Positions 1-9,088 of a stretch of 64,000 nt of DNA are shown here, piece by piece. Within the stretch, counting starts at the first letter, position 1. Each line of letters begins with the position of its first letter. Below the pieces are notes generated by a model, which had not been told where the DNA came from, made no database searches, and saw only the letters and a list, made by a program, of their open reading frames with translations. A program made the translations under genes and the position numbers. Location of the stretch: positions 180,702 through 244,701 of the forward strand of contig NZ_CTDX01000012.1 in the NCBI RefSeq assembly GCF_001375515.1, in the 5' to 3' direction. The DNA comes from Bacillus kwashiorkori. Its GTDB lineage: Bacteria; Bacillota; Bacilli; Bacillales; Caldibacillaceae.

Positions 1-152
1 ATTCTAGTGATGCAAACAAAGAAGACGAAAAAGCAGACGAATCGGAAGAAAAAGCAGATGAATCTAACGAAAACAGTGAAGAAGATTCAAACAAGGAACA
101 AGAAGATAAAGAAGACTCCGATGCCAATGACAATGCAAACAACGAGTCTTAA
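1..152 (+). CDS. C-terminal acidic tail of a gene cut by the window edge, probably spoIIQ
   Basis: The frame beginning at base 3 is open to a TAA at 150-152. It encodes about 49 residues that are almost entirely Asp, Glu, Lys, Asn and Ser. An acidic, disordered tail of this kind fits the C-terminus of SpoIIQ, the forespore M23-like membrane protein that often lies just upstream of spoIIID in Bacillaceae. No catalytic or LytM domain is inside the window, so the identity rests only on gene order and tail composition. Any secreted or membrane protein with an acidic tail is an alternative. An intrinsic terminator follows at 189-220. Confidence 0.4.
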   Translation, partial: SSDANKEDEKADESEEKADESNENSEEDSNKEQEDKEDSDANDNANNES

Positions 153-188
153 AAATTAAAATTTCCCCCTTTAGAAATAGATTTGCAT

Positions 189-220
189 GGGGCTGCCTAT
201 TTGGTGGCTCCTATTTTTTT
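189..220 (+). terminator. Intrinsic terminator
   Basis: A 9-bp stem with G-U pairs (189-197 with 203-211) and a 5-nt loop is followed by a run of seven T (214-220). It lies 37 nt after the stop codon at 152. Confidence 0.75.
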
Positions 221-1071
221 GTAAAAATCTTAAATGTGGGCATCAATCAGTGAAATAGCAGTCATCCTCGTGGGACAAAATTTTCAAGTTTAAACCAGGA
301 AGAAAGAAAAAACTCTAAATTTTTCTAGCATTTTTACTAACTTCAAAAATAAAATGATAGAACACCAGTCATTATATATAGTCCATTCCGTTCCTTAAAA
401 AACACCCTTCGACAATTAAGATTAATTTCAGAAAAGAAACTACCAAATTCGACTTATTTCTCAGGAAATATGGAGAATTTTGTTGCTCCTAAAAGAAATA
501 AAGCGAAACTAGTCAAACATTGTCAGCCACTTTAGTGTCCCTATCTTACAACAATTTTTCCAAATATAGGCTTGTCCTTATTATTCTTTTCGTGCATATT
601 CCCTTCTTTAAGCTAATACAATGTTACAAACTCAATTTTGAGCGACTTTAAACGGTGGAATAAATGTAACTTAGAGTTAAAAAAATTTTATCAAAAAAAG
701 GGAAAAGCGTTCCTACCTGTCCCACCAAATGAAAAAGTCAAACAATGAAAGACAGCGTAAGTACTTCCCATTCAAAAAGTCGCTAAAAAATTTTTCTAAA
801 CAGCAAGAGAATAAACAAAAGAGAGTGTTTGAGGTGAGGAATCGTATAATTTCAGCTTAGATGTACTTAAAAAACATAAGCAAATAACAGAGCTTCAGAA
901 AGTACACGCTTTCTGCCGCATAAAGTTTTTTCAAAAAAACCTATACATAATCCGACTAAAAGGGACAAAAGGAAGTACAGAAATAAACAGAACCGTTCTT
1001 TATGCGGGAAGGAAATAGTATTTCGACAAGTGAAAGCGAGTCTCATTTCACACTTCTCACATCCAAAATAC
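221..1071. other. Long AT-rich intergenic stretch with no supported gene
   Basis: About 850 bases separate the terminator from the spoIIID ribosome binding site. I see no open frame with a ribosome binding site and no recognisable RNA. Short A/T-rich motifs such as TATAAT near 846 and TATACATAAT near 942-951 could be parts of promoters. The second vaguely resembles a sigma-E -10, which would suit spoIIID, but I find no convincing -35 partner. Confidence 0.4.
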
Positions 1072-1085
1072 AGGAGGCGAGTGGT

Positions 1086-1352
1086 GTGCACGATTACATC
1101 AAAGAAAGAACGATCAAGATTGGAAAGTATATCGTGGAGACGAGAAAAACGGTTCGCGTCATAGCGAAAGAGTTTGGCGTATCCAAAAGTACTGTCCACA
1201 AAGATTTAACGGAACGACTGCCGGAAATCAACCCAGAACTTGCAACAGAAGTAAAAGAAATCCTAGACTATCACAAATCAATCCGGCATATCCGAGGAGG
1301 TGAAGCAACAAAACAAAAGTATAAGCGGGAAGAGGAGAAGGTGCTGAAATAG
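1086..1352 (+). CDS. spoIIID: Sporulation transcriptional regulator SpoIIID
   Basis: The 88-residue product closely matches the small mother-cell DNA-binding protein SpoIIID, which activates or represses sigma-E and sigma-K genes during sporulation. The helix-turn-helix VRVIAKEFGVSKSTVHKDL is intact, and the basic stretch that follows (IRHIRGGEATK) is characteristic of the family. I place the start at GTG 1086, because AGGAGG at 1072-1077 lies 8 nt upstream and SpoIIID proteins begin with the HDYIKERT sequence. An upstream in-frame ATG at 1002 has no such signal. The gene appears to be transcribed alone and ends at a terminator (1418-1460). In B. subtilis mbl follows directly; here a catabolic island separates the two. 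Confidence 0.96.
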   Translation: MHDYIKERTIKIGKYIVETRKTVRVIAKEFGVSKSTVHKDLTERLPEINPELATEVKEILDYHKSIRHIRGGEATKQKYKREEEKVLK

Positions 1353-1417
1353 AACAAAATTCATTCAAATCAATTTCAAATCTTAAGTATGCGATACTTT
1401 TATTTAAAATGGCCATA

Positions 1418-1460
1418 CCCAAGGTGAACAGTTAATTACTGTTTGCCTTGGGTTTTATTT
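1418..1460 (+). terminator. Terminator after spoIIID
   Basis: CCCAAGG (1418-1424) pairs with CCTTGGG (1446-1452). An inner AACAG/CTGTT stem extends the hairpin, and a T-rich tail follows. Confidence 0.85.
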
Positions 1461-1833
1461 ATTTACAAAGATTATCCCATCATCGATAGAAATGAAGGAA
1501 AACGTATGAAAAGCTTTGTTTAATCCAAAATCAAAAATACTTTTTTCCAGTAGAACTATATAAAAAATGGAATGACAGAGAAAACCTATTCACATCGTTA
1601 CTTAAACTTTAAAAAATACAAGAGAAATAAATCGAGCACTTACCCTAAAATTACCTTACATTTAACCTACAAATCAAATTTCAATAACACTTGTAAGAAA
1701 AAAACAAGAAATCTAGAAACAGACCATACCCTATAACAATAAAACTTGATGCATAACGAAGGAAAGCAACACTGTCTAAAAAGAAAATAATTTTTATATA
1801 TATTTATTTTATGAAATTTATTTTTAATATCGC
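1461..1833. other. AT-rich intergenic region upstream of the catabolic island
   Basis: No open frame with a ribosome binding site and no structured element is apparent. The stretch ends at the promoter described at 1834. Confidence 0.5.
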
Positions 1834-1893
1834 TTGATTCTAACTAGGTAAAAGATTAGAATAACAGTAAGCGCTACCACAATAGATTGGTAG
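1834..1893 (+). promoter_or_regulatory. Sigma-A promoter with cre-like operator and inverted repeat
   Basis: TTGATT (1834-1839) and TAGAAT (1857-1862) are separated by exactly 17 bases. A cre-like palindrome AGTAAGCGCTACCA (1866-1879) begins 3 nt after the -10; it matches 12 of 14 positions of the CcpA consensus TGWAANCGNTNWCA. A second symmetry, CTACCA-N8-TGGTAG (1874-1893), overlaps it and may be a site for the local RpiR-type regulator. Repression by CcpA or another LacI-family protein is inferred from the sequence and not demonstrated. Confidence 0.65.
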
Positions 1894-1919
1894 TGTAAAA
1901 TTTTTAAGGGAGGAGAATA

Positions 1920-4274
1920 ATGAGAAAAAGTTGGGTAGTATTGGTGATTATTGCATTAGTGTCAAGCTTAGTACCAATTAGTAGTAATAATAACCATGCA
2001 TTCGCGCAAAAGCCGTCCATTGACCAATTAACATTAGTAGATCAGTCTGGGGATACAATCAAAGTGGATGGTATTAATCAACTACAAAATAATAACAAAT
2101 TAATCATGTTTAATGATCAATTTAGTTATTATACGGAGACTGCAAATGGAAGTAGTGAAGTAGTACTTGAAAAAACAGGGATAAATAAATTTAAAGTAAC
2201 CAGAAAAACGAATGGCGATAGCCCGATTCCTGAAAATGGTCTGGTTCTGTCAACAGGTGTACAATCGACAACAGATATTATGGAATTCATCAATCAGCTT
2301 AAAATAGGGGAAGTTGTTACACTTCTTGAACCGCTCGTAAAAGAAGTACAAAAGAAAGCTAATGCAATTAATCCGACAAGGGAGTCGAACCCAGAAGGAG
2401 CCGTTTTCGATGGGTTTCGAGGACCAGATCAATTAATCGTTTATACTCCAGCTTTTGGGGAAACAACAAAAACAAATCCATATGGGTATGAAATTACAGT
2501 AGAAAACGGTTTTGTTACTAAATTAGGTGGAGGGAACTCAACAATTCCAGAAAATGGGTTTGTTGTAAGTGGACATGGAGTAGCATCGAACTGGATTTCT
2601 TCTAACTCTATTATTGGCGCAAAAGTAATTGTTGAAAACGAAGGAATCGTAAAAATAATTCAGGATGTGGATAGTTATCAATATCAAAGTCAACAAGCGA
2701 TTAACCAAGCAAAATTATCCATTGAAAAGGCTAGCGACGAATTCCTCGACGTTGCTTTTAATAAAGCAAATGAATCATTAAGATTGGCTGAAAAGACTCT
2801 AGAAGATGCTAGAAATGCAAGTGACGTCGATTCCTTAAAATCTTTAGATTTAACTCGTCAGGCTACACAATATGCATATGACGCTTATTATTATTCACTT
2901 CCATCTAACAAAGCAGAACAAAGAGGCATATGGTATCGTCCGGAAGAAGTTTCTTTAGACGGCATTATTCAAGTGCTAGACCGTATGGAAAAGGCGGGAT
3001 TTAATGCTATTTATTTAGAAACAACTTTTTGGGGATATACGATTTATCCTAGCGAAGTAATGAAAGATTATGGGCTTCCAGAACAACATCCAAGATTTGT
3101 TAATGCACACTATGGGAAATATGGAAAAGACATCCTAAAAGCCTACATTAAAGAAGGAGAAAAAAGGGGCATTACCGTTCATGCTTGGACAGATGGCTTT
3201 ATGATTGGACATAGTTCACTCGGATTACCATCTCAGTTCCAAAAATACCCCGAGTGGGCAGCTATTCAAAGGTTAAATACAACTGGAACTCCACAGCCAG
3301 ATACCGCTAGTCAATATTATTGGTTAGATATAGCACAACCAGAAGTACAAAACTTTATGTTGAAAATATATGAAGAAATGCAACGGAACTACCATATAAA
3401 AGGTTTAAATATTGATTATATGCGCTATCCACATCATAACTTTCATCAAAGTTATGGATTTAGCGAAACGATTAGAAATGAATATAAAAAAGAAACAGGA
3501 ATTGATCCATACGAAATCAATCCAGAAGAAAGCCCAACGGAATGGGAAGAATGGCAGCTGTGGATAAGACAGCAGGAAAATTTATTTGTGGATAAATTAC
3601 ATGAACAATCCAAAAAAATGAACAAAAAGTTTATGCTTACTGCAACACCAGAGCCAGGACCGGAAGCGGTGTTAATAAACGATTGGAAAGATGACCTTGA
3701 TGGAGTAATACCACAAGCATATGGCCATGACTTTAATAGTATCCAAAAAACTGTTCAAGATAGTAAAAAGCTAATGCCAGAAGGGACAATGTACTATACA
3801 GGTATATATTCATTTTACCATCACCTAAATGAAATGGCTGCTGTAAGTGATGTCATTTCAGCAAGATATGGTACTTCTGGAGTAAATATGTTTGCGTTCG
3901 GTCAAGCAAGTGCACCTTCTGTTGACGCACTTGGAAAAGGACCATGGAGGGAGACGGCTGTCAACCCAGGCGAAGAACCAATTTTAGCAACGCAAACGGT
4001 CTTGAAAGAAATAGAAAAGCAATTCAATAAAATATATCTTAAACAAGGCGCAGTCGAAAAGAATGAAGGGAAAATTTTAAGAAAAGCAATAAAAGACTTG
4101 CAAAAAGAAGTGAGAAAAAATCCAAGGAACAGTATAGAAATGGTAGAGGACGTAATTATGAAAGTAGAAAAATATAAACTCGCAGAAAAGTTGAATGAAA
4201 AAGTAGCGGAGCGTTTAAAGGTCCAACTAACAGAATGTAAAACTTGGGTTCAATATAGTTTAAATAGACAATAG
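1920..4274 (+). CDS. Secreted GHL10-type (family 10-like) glycosyl hydrolase
   Basis: The 784-residue protein starts with a Sec signal peptide (about residues 1-30, ending AFAQ). A beta-rich N-terminal region follows to about residue 230, then a helical linker. From about 335 to 650 there is a glycosyl-hydrolase-like TIM barrel of the PF02638 (GHL10) type, as in B. subtilis YngK. Supporting motifs are RGIWYRPEEV, HAWTDGF and GLNIDYMRYP, whose Asp499 is a likely catalytic acid. The C-terminal 95 residues are charged and helical. The ribosome binding site GGGAGGAG lies 5 nt upstream of ATG 1920. It is the first gene of the catabolic island and is presumably exported to release oligosaccharides for the ABC importer encoded next. 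The exact substrate cannot be read from the sequence. Confidence 0.8.
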   Translation: MRKSWVVLVIIALVSSLVPISSNNNHAFAQKPSIDQLTLVDQSGDTIKVDGINQLQNNNKLIMFNDQFSYYTETANGSSEVVLEKTGINKFKVTRKTNGDSPIPENGLVLSTGVQSTTDIMEFINQLKIGEVVTLLEPLVKEVQKKANAINPTRESNPEGAVFDGFRGPDQLIVYTPAFGETTKTNPYGYEITVENGFVTKLGGGNSTIPENGFVVSGHGVASNWISSNSIIGAKVIVENEGIVKIIQDVDSYQYQSQQAINQAKLSIEKASDEFLDVAFNKANESLRLAEKTLEDARNASDVDSLKSLDLTRQATQYAYDAYYYSLPSNKAEQRGIWYRPEEVSLDGIIQVLDRMEKAGFNAIYLETTFWGYTIYPSEVMKDYGLPEQHPRFVNAHYGKYGKDILKAYIKEGEKRGITVHAWTDGFMIGHSSLGLPSQFQKYPEWAAIQRLNTTGTPQPDTASQYYWLDIAQPEVQNFMLKIYEEMQRNYHIKGLNIDYMRYPHHNFHQSYGFSETIRNEYKKETGIDPYEINPEESPTEWEEWQLWIRQQENLFVDKLHEQSKKMNKKFMLTATPEPGPEAVLINDWKDDLDGVIPQAYGHDFNSIQKTVQDSKKLMPEGTMYYTGIYSFYHHLNEMAAVSDVISARYGTSGVNMFAFGQASAPSVDALGKGPWRETAVNPGEEPILATQTVLKEIEKQFNKIYLKQGAVEKNEGKILRKAIKDLQKEVRKNPRNSIEMVEDVIMKVEKYKLAEKLNEKVAERLKVQLTECKTWVQYSLNRQ

Positions 4275-4406
4275 AAAATAAACTATTAGATTTGTAAGTT
4301 AACAAATAGCAGAGGGTAAATTTATATAAATATAGACGAATTGCGCCTAAAAATGAAAATTATTTTCAAAGAGATAAAGTTATATAAAAATAATTTACAA
4401 AAACTA

Positions 4407-4456
4407 TTGATTAGTTGTTTGACAGGCATTATAATGAAATTAGGAAAGCGCTTTAC
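4407..4456 (+). promoter_or_regulatory. Sigma-A promoter with GAAAGCGCTTTA operator
   Basis: TTGATT (4407-4412), a 17-base spacer and a perfect TATAAT (4430-4435) form a strong promoter. The palindrome GAAAGCGCTTTA (4444-4455) begins 8 nt downstream of the -10. It is typical of CcpA cre or LacI-family operators and shares the AAGCGCT core and position with the site at 1866. The ribosome binding site AGGAGG (4468-4473) and ATG 4481 follow directly. Confidence 0.8.
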
Positions 4457-4480
4457 AATAATTTTTTAGGAGGAAACAAC

Positions 4481-5806
4481 ATGAAAAAGTATATGAAAAA
4501 AGTAATTGCTGGTTCAATTATTACAGCGCTATCTTTCAGTCTAGTAGCTTGCGGAAACGATAAGGCAAAAGATGATGGTGAAAAAAAATCGGGAGAACTT
4601 TCTGGCAAAGTAACCCTTTGGACAGCATCACTAGCAGGCGAACCGTTTGATTCCTATTTTAAAGATTTAGAAAAAGAGTTTGAAGATCTACATCCTGGTG
4701 TAGATGTTGTAATTCAAGATATACCTCAAAATGAAATGGAACAAAAAGTTTTAACATCCTTAACAGGTAGTGATGTTCCAGATGTAGTAAACCTTAATCC
4801 TCACTATATGTCTAACATAGCAGCACAAGGTGGTTTACTTGACCTATCTAGTGTTATTAGTGATGAAGTAAAAGCATCCTATGTAGAAGGACCACTGAAA
4901 TCAGGTGAATATGATGGAAAACTGTATGCGTTACCATGGTATTTAACAACAACAGTTGGTTGGTTTAATAACGATCATTTCTCTGCAGCAGGTGTTACAG
5001 AACTTCCAACTACAACCCAAGGACTTTATGAAACTGCTAAAAAAGTAACAGACGCAACAGGAAAACCATCCTATTATCCAGTTATTAATGACGGTAACGT
5101 AATCATGGAAAAAATGGTTTCCTTAGCAAACGGAGAGCCGATTGTCAAAGAAGGGAAAGCTAACTTTGTTGATAATAGTGCGATTTTAGAGTACTTTGAG
5201 CTAACACAAAAAATGTACAGTGAAGGAATAATTCCTCAAGAAGCTGCAGAAGGTTCTATTAAAACTGGTCAAGAATTATACATGGCAGGTGGCATTTCAA
5301 TCCTTGAAGGTGGAGTAACATTCCTAGGTCCAGTTGAGTCTGGAGCTCCTGACGTTTATAAAGCGTCCAAAGCAGGTCAACCATTAAATGATCCTAATGC
5401 ACCTGTAAATGTAGCAGTTATGAACTTTGCAATACCTGCAAAAACGAAAAACAAAGAAGCAGCTGTAGAGCTTATCAAATTCGTTACAAATGCAGAAAAT
5501 CAACTTGAATTTGCGAAAGTAGCAGGAACTGTATTACCTTCTACAAATGAGTCTCTAAAAGATGATTACTTTGCTAATCCTGGTGACTCACCTAAAGCAC
5601 TTGGAATGATGGAAGCGTCCAAATCATTGGAACGTGCAAAAGTATTAATTCCACCAACAGAAAATAGTGCTGATTTACGTCTTGCTACAAAAGATATTTT
5701 CATTAAGAATTTACAAGGTAAAGTAACTCCAAAAGAAGCATTAGAAGAATTGGCAGCAGAGTGGAATAAAGCATTTGAAAAATCGGGAGAGAAAGTTACG
5801 TTTTAA
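4481..5806 (+). CDS. Sugar ABC transporter substrate-binding lipoprotein
   Basis: The 441-residue product has a lipoprotein signal with lipobox LVAC (acylated Cys24). It is followed by an extracellular solute-binding domain of the family 1 type (SGKVTLWTAS near the N-terminus, PDVVNLNPHYMSN, YALPWYLTTT). It would sit outside the membrane and deliver a sugar to the two permeases encoded at 5920-7701. I choose ATG 4481 because AGGAGG lies 7 nt upstream; an earlier in-frame start at 4415 would fall inside the promoter. A hairpin with a T-run follows at 5862-5901, which probably raises the dose of this protein relative to the permeases. Confidence 0.92.
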   Translation: MKKYMKKVIAGSIITALSFSLVACGNDKAKDDGEKKSGELSGKVTLWTASLAGEPFDSYFKDLEKEFEDLHPGVDVVIQDIPQNEMEQKVLTSLTGSDVPDVVNLNPHYMSNIAAQGGLLDLSSVISDEVKASYVEGPLKSGEYDGKLYALPWYLTTTVGWFNNDHFSAAGVTELPTTTQGLYETAKKVTDATGKPSYYPVINDGNVIMEKMVSLANGEPIVKEGKANFVDNSAILEYFELTQKMYSEGIIPQEAAEGSIKTGQELYMAGGISILEGGVTFLGPVESGAPDVYKASKAGQPLNDPNAPVNVAVMNFAIPAKTKNKEAAVELIKFVTNAENQLEFAKVAGTVLPSTNESLKDDYFANPGDSPKALGMMEASKSLERAKVLIPPTENSADLRLATKDIFIKNLQGKVTPKEALEELAAEWNKAFEKSGEKVTF

Positions 5807-5861
5807 GCATGAAGATGTTTCAATTTAGTATCTGTTAACTGATTCAGATACTAGTAAAAAA

Positions 5862-5901
5862 GAGGCTAGCTTTTTAGCATAAAGGCTAGTCTCCGTTTTT
5901 T
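5862..5901 (+). terminator. Leaky intercistronic terminator or mRNA-stabilising hairpin
   Basis: GAGGCTAG (5862-5869) pairs with CTAGTCTC (5886-5893, one G-U) and is followed by a run of T from 5896. It lies between the binding-protein gene and the first permease gene, where partial termination commonly sets unequal protein amounts. Confidence 0.65.
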
Positions 5902-5919
5902 AAGAAGGAGGAGTACGCA

Positions 5920-6861
5920 ATGGTCCGGGAGCCCAGAGTTGAAAAGAACATAGAAATAAAAGTAAAACAGAAAAAACGAATAAAGTTTAATAAAAAATTT
6001 ATTACTCCATGGCTTTTTTTACTACCATCAATAATAATTTTAGGGACCTTCTTAATTTATCCTATTTTAGAGGCGTTTAGGTGGAGTTTTCTAGATTATA
6101 AAATTATAGCTGGAACTGGAGAATTTGTCGGTCTAGCGAATTTTAAAGAAATATTTACAGATAAGCACTTTTGGAATGCTTTAGTAAATACGCTGCTATT
6201 CTTAGTAATTGTTCTACCGCTAAATGTATTTTTACCTTTGTTGTTAGCAGTACTCGTTAATCAAAAAATAAAAGGTGTCGGTTTATTCAGGGTTTTATAT
6301 TATTTACCTGTTATCACACCTATGGTTGTTGCAGCCCTTATGTGGAAAATGCTCTATTCTCAAAGTGGAGTTATTTCTGAAATCCTCATGAAAATAGGAA
6401 TCTTTGATTCACCAACAAACCTATTAGTACAATCCTCAACAGCCTTAGTTGCTGTCTCTGCGATTACAGTTTGGAAAGGGCTAGGATACTATATGATTAT
6501 CTATTTGGCAGGGTTACAGTCCCTACCAGGAGATGTATATGAATCTGCGAGTATAGATGGTGCTTCCTTCTTTCAAAAATTCACAAAAATAACGGTTCCG
6601 ATGTTAATTCCTTCTATTACTCTCGTATCGGTAATGACTATTATTGCAGGTATGAAAGTATTTGAAGAGATTGCATTAACTACAGGTGGAGGTCCATCAG
6701 GAGCAACAACTACACTAGTTATGTACATTTATTCTAAATTTAATCAACTTGACGTAAGTATTGCTTCTGCGGCTGGTCTAGTCTTACTACTGTTAGCAAT
6801 TGGAGCTTCTTTATTACAAATGAAGCTAACTAGCAAAAAGGAAGAAGATTTAAGAGCGTAA
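5920..6861 (+). CDS. Sugar ABC transporter permease, MalF type
   Basis: The 313-residue protein has a basic cytoplasmic N-terminus and about six hydrophobic segments. It carries the EAA loop of binding-protein-dependent permeases (YESASIDGASFFQKF, about residues 206-220), which docks to the ATPase. AAGGAGGAG precedes ATG 5920. The MalG-type partner is encoded 15 nt downstream. No ATPase gene is present in the cluster, so a shared MsmX-like ATPase encoded elsewhere probably energises this importer, as is common in Bacillaceae. Confidence 0.92.
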   Translation: MVREPRVEKNIEIKVKQKKRIKFNKKFITPWLFLLPSIIILGTFLIYPILEAFRWSFLDYKIIAGTGEFVGLANFKEIFTDKHFWNALVNTLLFLVIVLPLNVFLPLLLAVLVNQKIKGVGLFRVLYYLPVITPMVVAALMWKMLYSQSGVISEILMKIGIFDSPTNLLVQSSTALVAVSAITVWKGLGYYMIIYLAGLQSLPGDVYESASIDGASFFQKFTKITVPMLIPSITLVSVMTIIAGMKVFEEIALTTGGGPSGATTTLVMYIYSKFNQLDVSIASAAGLVLLLLAIGASLLQMKLTSKKEEDLRA

Positions 6862-6876
6862 TGGAGGTAGAATAAA

Positions 6877-7701
6877 ATGAATGTTAGAAAATTTAATAAG
6901 AAATTATGGCTCTATGTGCTCATGGTCTTTGTCACACTAATTACAGTTGGGCCATTTTTAATAACGCTCTTTATGGCACTCAAGTCGGCAAATGAAGGGA
7001 TTTATGGGAATTTGTTACCTGAAAATCCGACGTTAACAAACTTTATCTCAGCGTTTGATAAAGCTAACTTTGGAAAGTACTTCATCAACACAGCAATCGT
7101 AACCGGTCTAGCTATACCTCTAAACTTACTTTTCTGCAGTCTTGCAGCATATCCGCTAGCAAGAATGGACTTTAGAGGTAGAAGTATCGTACTCGCCCTT
7201 ATTATTTCAACTATGATGGTTCCTTTTCAACTTTATATGGCTCCATTATATCAACTTTCAGGCAAATTAGGATTGCAAAATACTCATGTTGGACTAATAG
7301 TAATTCAAGTGTCTACCGCTTTTGGGATTTACTTAATGCGTCAAGCATATTTACGAATACCAAAAGAACTCGAAGAATCTGCTTATCTAGATGGAGCAAA
7401 CAAATTTAAAGTATGGTATATGGTTGTTTTACCACTTGTCAAACCGACATTAGTAACACTTGCTATCTTTACCTTTATGAACACTTGGGGAGATTATTTG
7501 TGGCCGTTAATCAATACAACTGATAGCACATTATACACCCTATCAATCGGGCTTGCTCAGCTATCCCAAAATTTTGATGGATCGAACTTAAAATTAATTA
7601 GTGCTGCCTCGATATTAACAACTATTCCGACTTTATTAATATTCATTTGGCTCCAAAAATACTTTATATCAGGTGCTACAGATGGTGCTGTTAAGGGCTA
7701 A
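6877..7701 (+). CDS. Sugar ABC transporter permease, MalG type
   Basis: The 274-residue, six-segment membrane protein has the EAA motif LEESAYLDGANKFKVW and the PTLVTLAIFTFMNTWGDYLW region typical of carbohydrate permeases of the MalG family. GGAGG lies about 8 nt upstream of ATG 6877. It forms the import channel with the 5920 permease and the 4481 binding protein. The FAD oxidoreductase gene starts 32 nt after its stop, consistent with one transcript. Confidence 0.92.
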   Translation: MNVRKFNKKLWLYVLMVFVTLITVGPFLITLFMALKSANEGIYGNLLPENPTLTNFISAFDKANFGKYFINTAIVTGLAIPLNLLFCSLAAYPLARMDFRGRSIVLALIISTMMVPFQLYMAPLYQLSGKLGLQNTHVGLIVIQVSTAFGIYLMRQAYLRIPKELEESAYLDGANKFKVWYMVVLPLVKPTLVTLAIFTFMNTWGDYLWPLINTTDSTLYTLSIGLAQLSQNFDGSNLKLISAASILTTIPTLLIFIWLQKYFISGATDGAVKG

Positions 7702-7732
7702 TACAGGATGTTTTACAGAAGGGGTGTTAGAA

Positions 7733-9088
7733 ATGAAGAAAGTTTCATTTTTTGGCAAAGACATACCAGTAATTTATGAAATGGACTGTGTTGTTGTAGG
7801 GGGTGGAACAGGAGGCGTTGCAGCTGCCTTATCTGCCCTTGAAAATAATATAAAAACAGTCATAGTAGAAAAGACAATTTCTCTTGGGGGAACACAAACA
7901 AATTCCCTTGTTTCACCGATGATGCCGACAAATGTACCAAGACAATATATTAATCGGTTAATCACAGAACGATTACAACAAGAACGGATAAAAACCGATG
8001 ACGGAACGACCTCGTGTAATTGGTTCAACGTTGAAGCTTTAAGTTATGTAATGGAACAATTGATTGTGGAAAGAGGCGGAGAAATCCTTTACGATGCCAA
8101 TTATATTGACTGTTTAAAGGAAAATAATAAAATTACACATATTATAGTTAACACTTGTGAAGGTCTAGGAGCTATACACGGAAGAACCTTTATTGATGCT
8201 ACAGCAGATGCTCTATTATCAAGAACTGCTGGAGTGAAAACGAATAGCGGGAACAATGAAGGTCATAATCAGCAAGTTACCTTTCGTTTTGAAATGGGTG
8301 GAATTGATATTGCTACCTTGAGAAAATATTTACTTTCAAAAAATGACACATATTGTAAAATAAAAGATTCTGATTTCTTTGAGATCGCCATGGTACAAGG
8401 AAAGGGCCACACTCTAGAGCCACTCTTCCAAAAAGCATTTAACAATGGAGATTTACAACAAGAAGATTTGCGATATTTTCAAGGGTTCACCCAACCAGGA
8501 AAACCAAATGTGATGTCATTTAATTGTCCACACATTCCAAATATACTCCAAACAACAAATCCTATTGCAAGATCGAAAGCGGTAGTAAAAGGTAGAGAAA
8601 TGATTCGGAGGCTTGTAAATTTCTTAGTAAATTATGTTCCTGGATTTCAACATGCTTTTTTACTACGCGAAGCATCGCAACTTGGAATAAGGGAATCATG
8701 GAGAATAGTTGGACAGTATGTGTTAACAGAAGAGGACTATATAAAACGTGCAAGATTTACAGATGGAATAGCTCGTGGAGATTGGTATATTGATATTCAT
8801 AGTGTGAAAAATGAAGAGATACCAAAAGTACAATTCTCTCCAGGGGAATACTATGAGATTCCTTATCGTTCTTTAATCACATTTGAGGTTGATAATCTAA
8901 TAGTAGCAGGTCGTCATATTTCCAGTACCTTTTTAATGCAAGCTTCTCTACGAATTCAACCTACCATTCGGGATATCGGACAGGCTGCTGGACTAGCATG
9001 TGCACTATCCGTAAAAGAAAATATACCACTAAACCAATTGGATGGGGTTGCATTGAGAAGACAACTTCAACTAATGGAGGAGTTATAA
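7733..9088 (+). CDS. FAD-dependent oxidoreductase (FAD_oxidored, PF12831 type)
   Basis: The 451-residue protein has an N-terminal dinucleotide-binding fold: VVVGGGTGGVAAALSA, with the GGGTGG loop at residues 23-28 and the acidic end of beta-2 in TVIVEK. A second FAD contact is near VAGRHISSTFLMQASLRI in the C-terminal part. Members of this family sit in glycan-degradation clusters, but their substrates are mostly unknown. I place the start at ATG 7733 with AAGGGG 8 nt upstream; the frame is open further back into the permease gene. No signal peptide is seen, so it is cytoplasmic. Its stop directly abuts the GH38 start. A role in oxidising a sugar or glycoside intermediate is inference from context. 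Confidence 0.8.
   Translation: MKKVSFFGKDIPVIYEMDCVVVGGGTGGVAAALSALENNIKTVIVEKTISLGGTQTNSLVSPMMPTNVPRQYINRLITERLQQERIKTDDGTTSCNWFNVEALSYVMEQLIVERGGEILYDANYIDCLKENNKITHIIVNTCEGLGAIHGRTFIDATADALLSRTAGVKTNSGNNEGHNQQVTFRFEMGGIDIATLRKYLLSKNDTYCKIKDSDFFEIAMVQGKGHTLEPLFQKAFNNGDLQQEDLRYFQGFTQPGKPNVMSFNCPHIPNILQTTNPIARSKAVVKGREMIRRLVNFLVNYVPGFQHAFLLREASQLGIRESWRIVGQYVLTEEDYIKRARFTDGIARGDWYIDIHSVKNEEIPKVQFSPGEYYEIPYRSLITFEVDNLIVAGRHISSTFLMQASLRIQPTIRDIGQAAGLACALSVKENIPLNQLDGVALRRQLQLMEEL

Noticed and set aside
1002..1085. Upstream in-frame ATG extension of SpoIIID
   Set aside because: SpoIIID proteins start at the HDYIKERT segment, and AGGAGG points to GTG 1086.
867..1199. 110-codon minus-strand frame over the spoIIID start
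   Set aside because: It lies antisense to the conserved spoIIID coding region, has no ribosome binding site and shows no family features.
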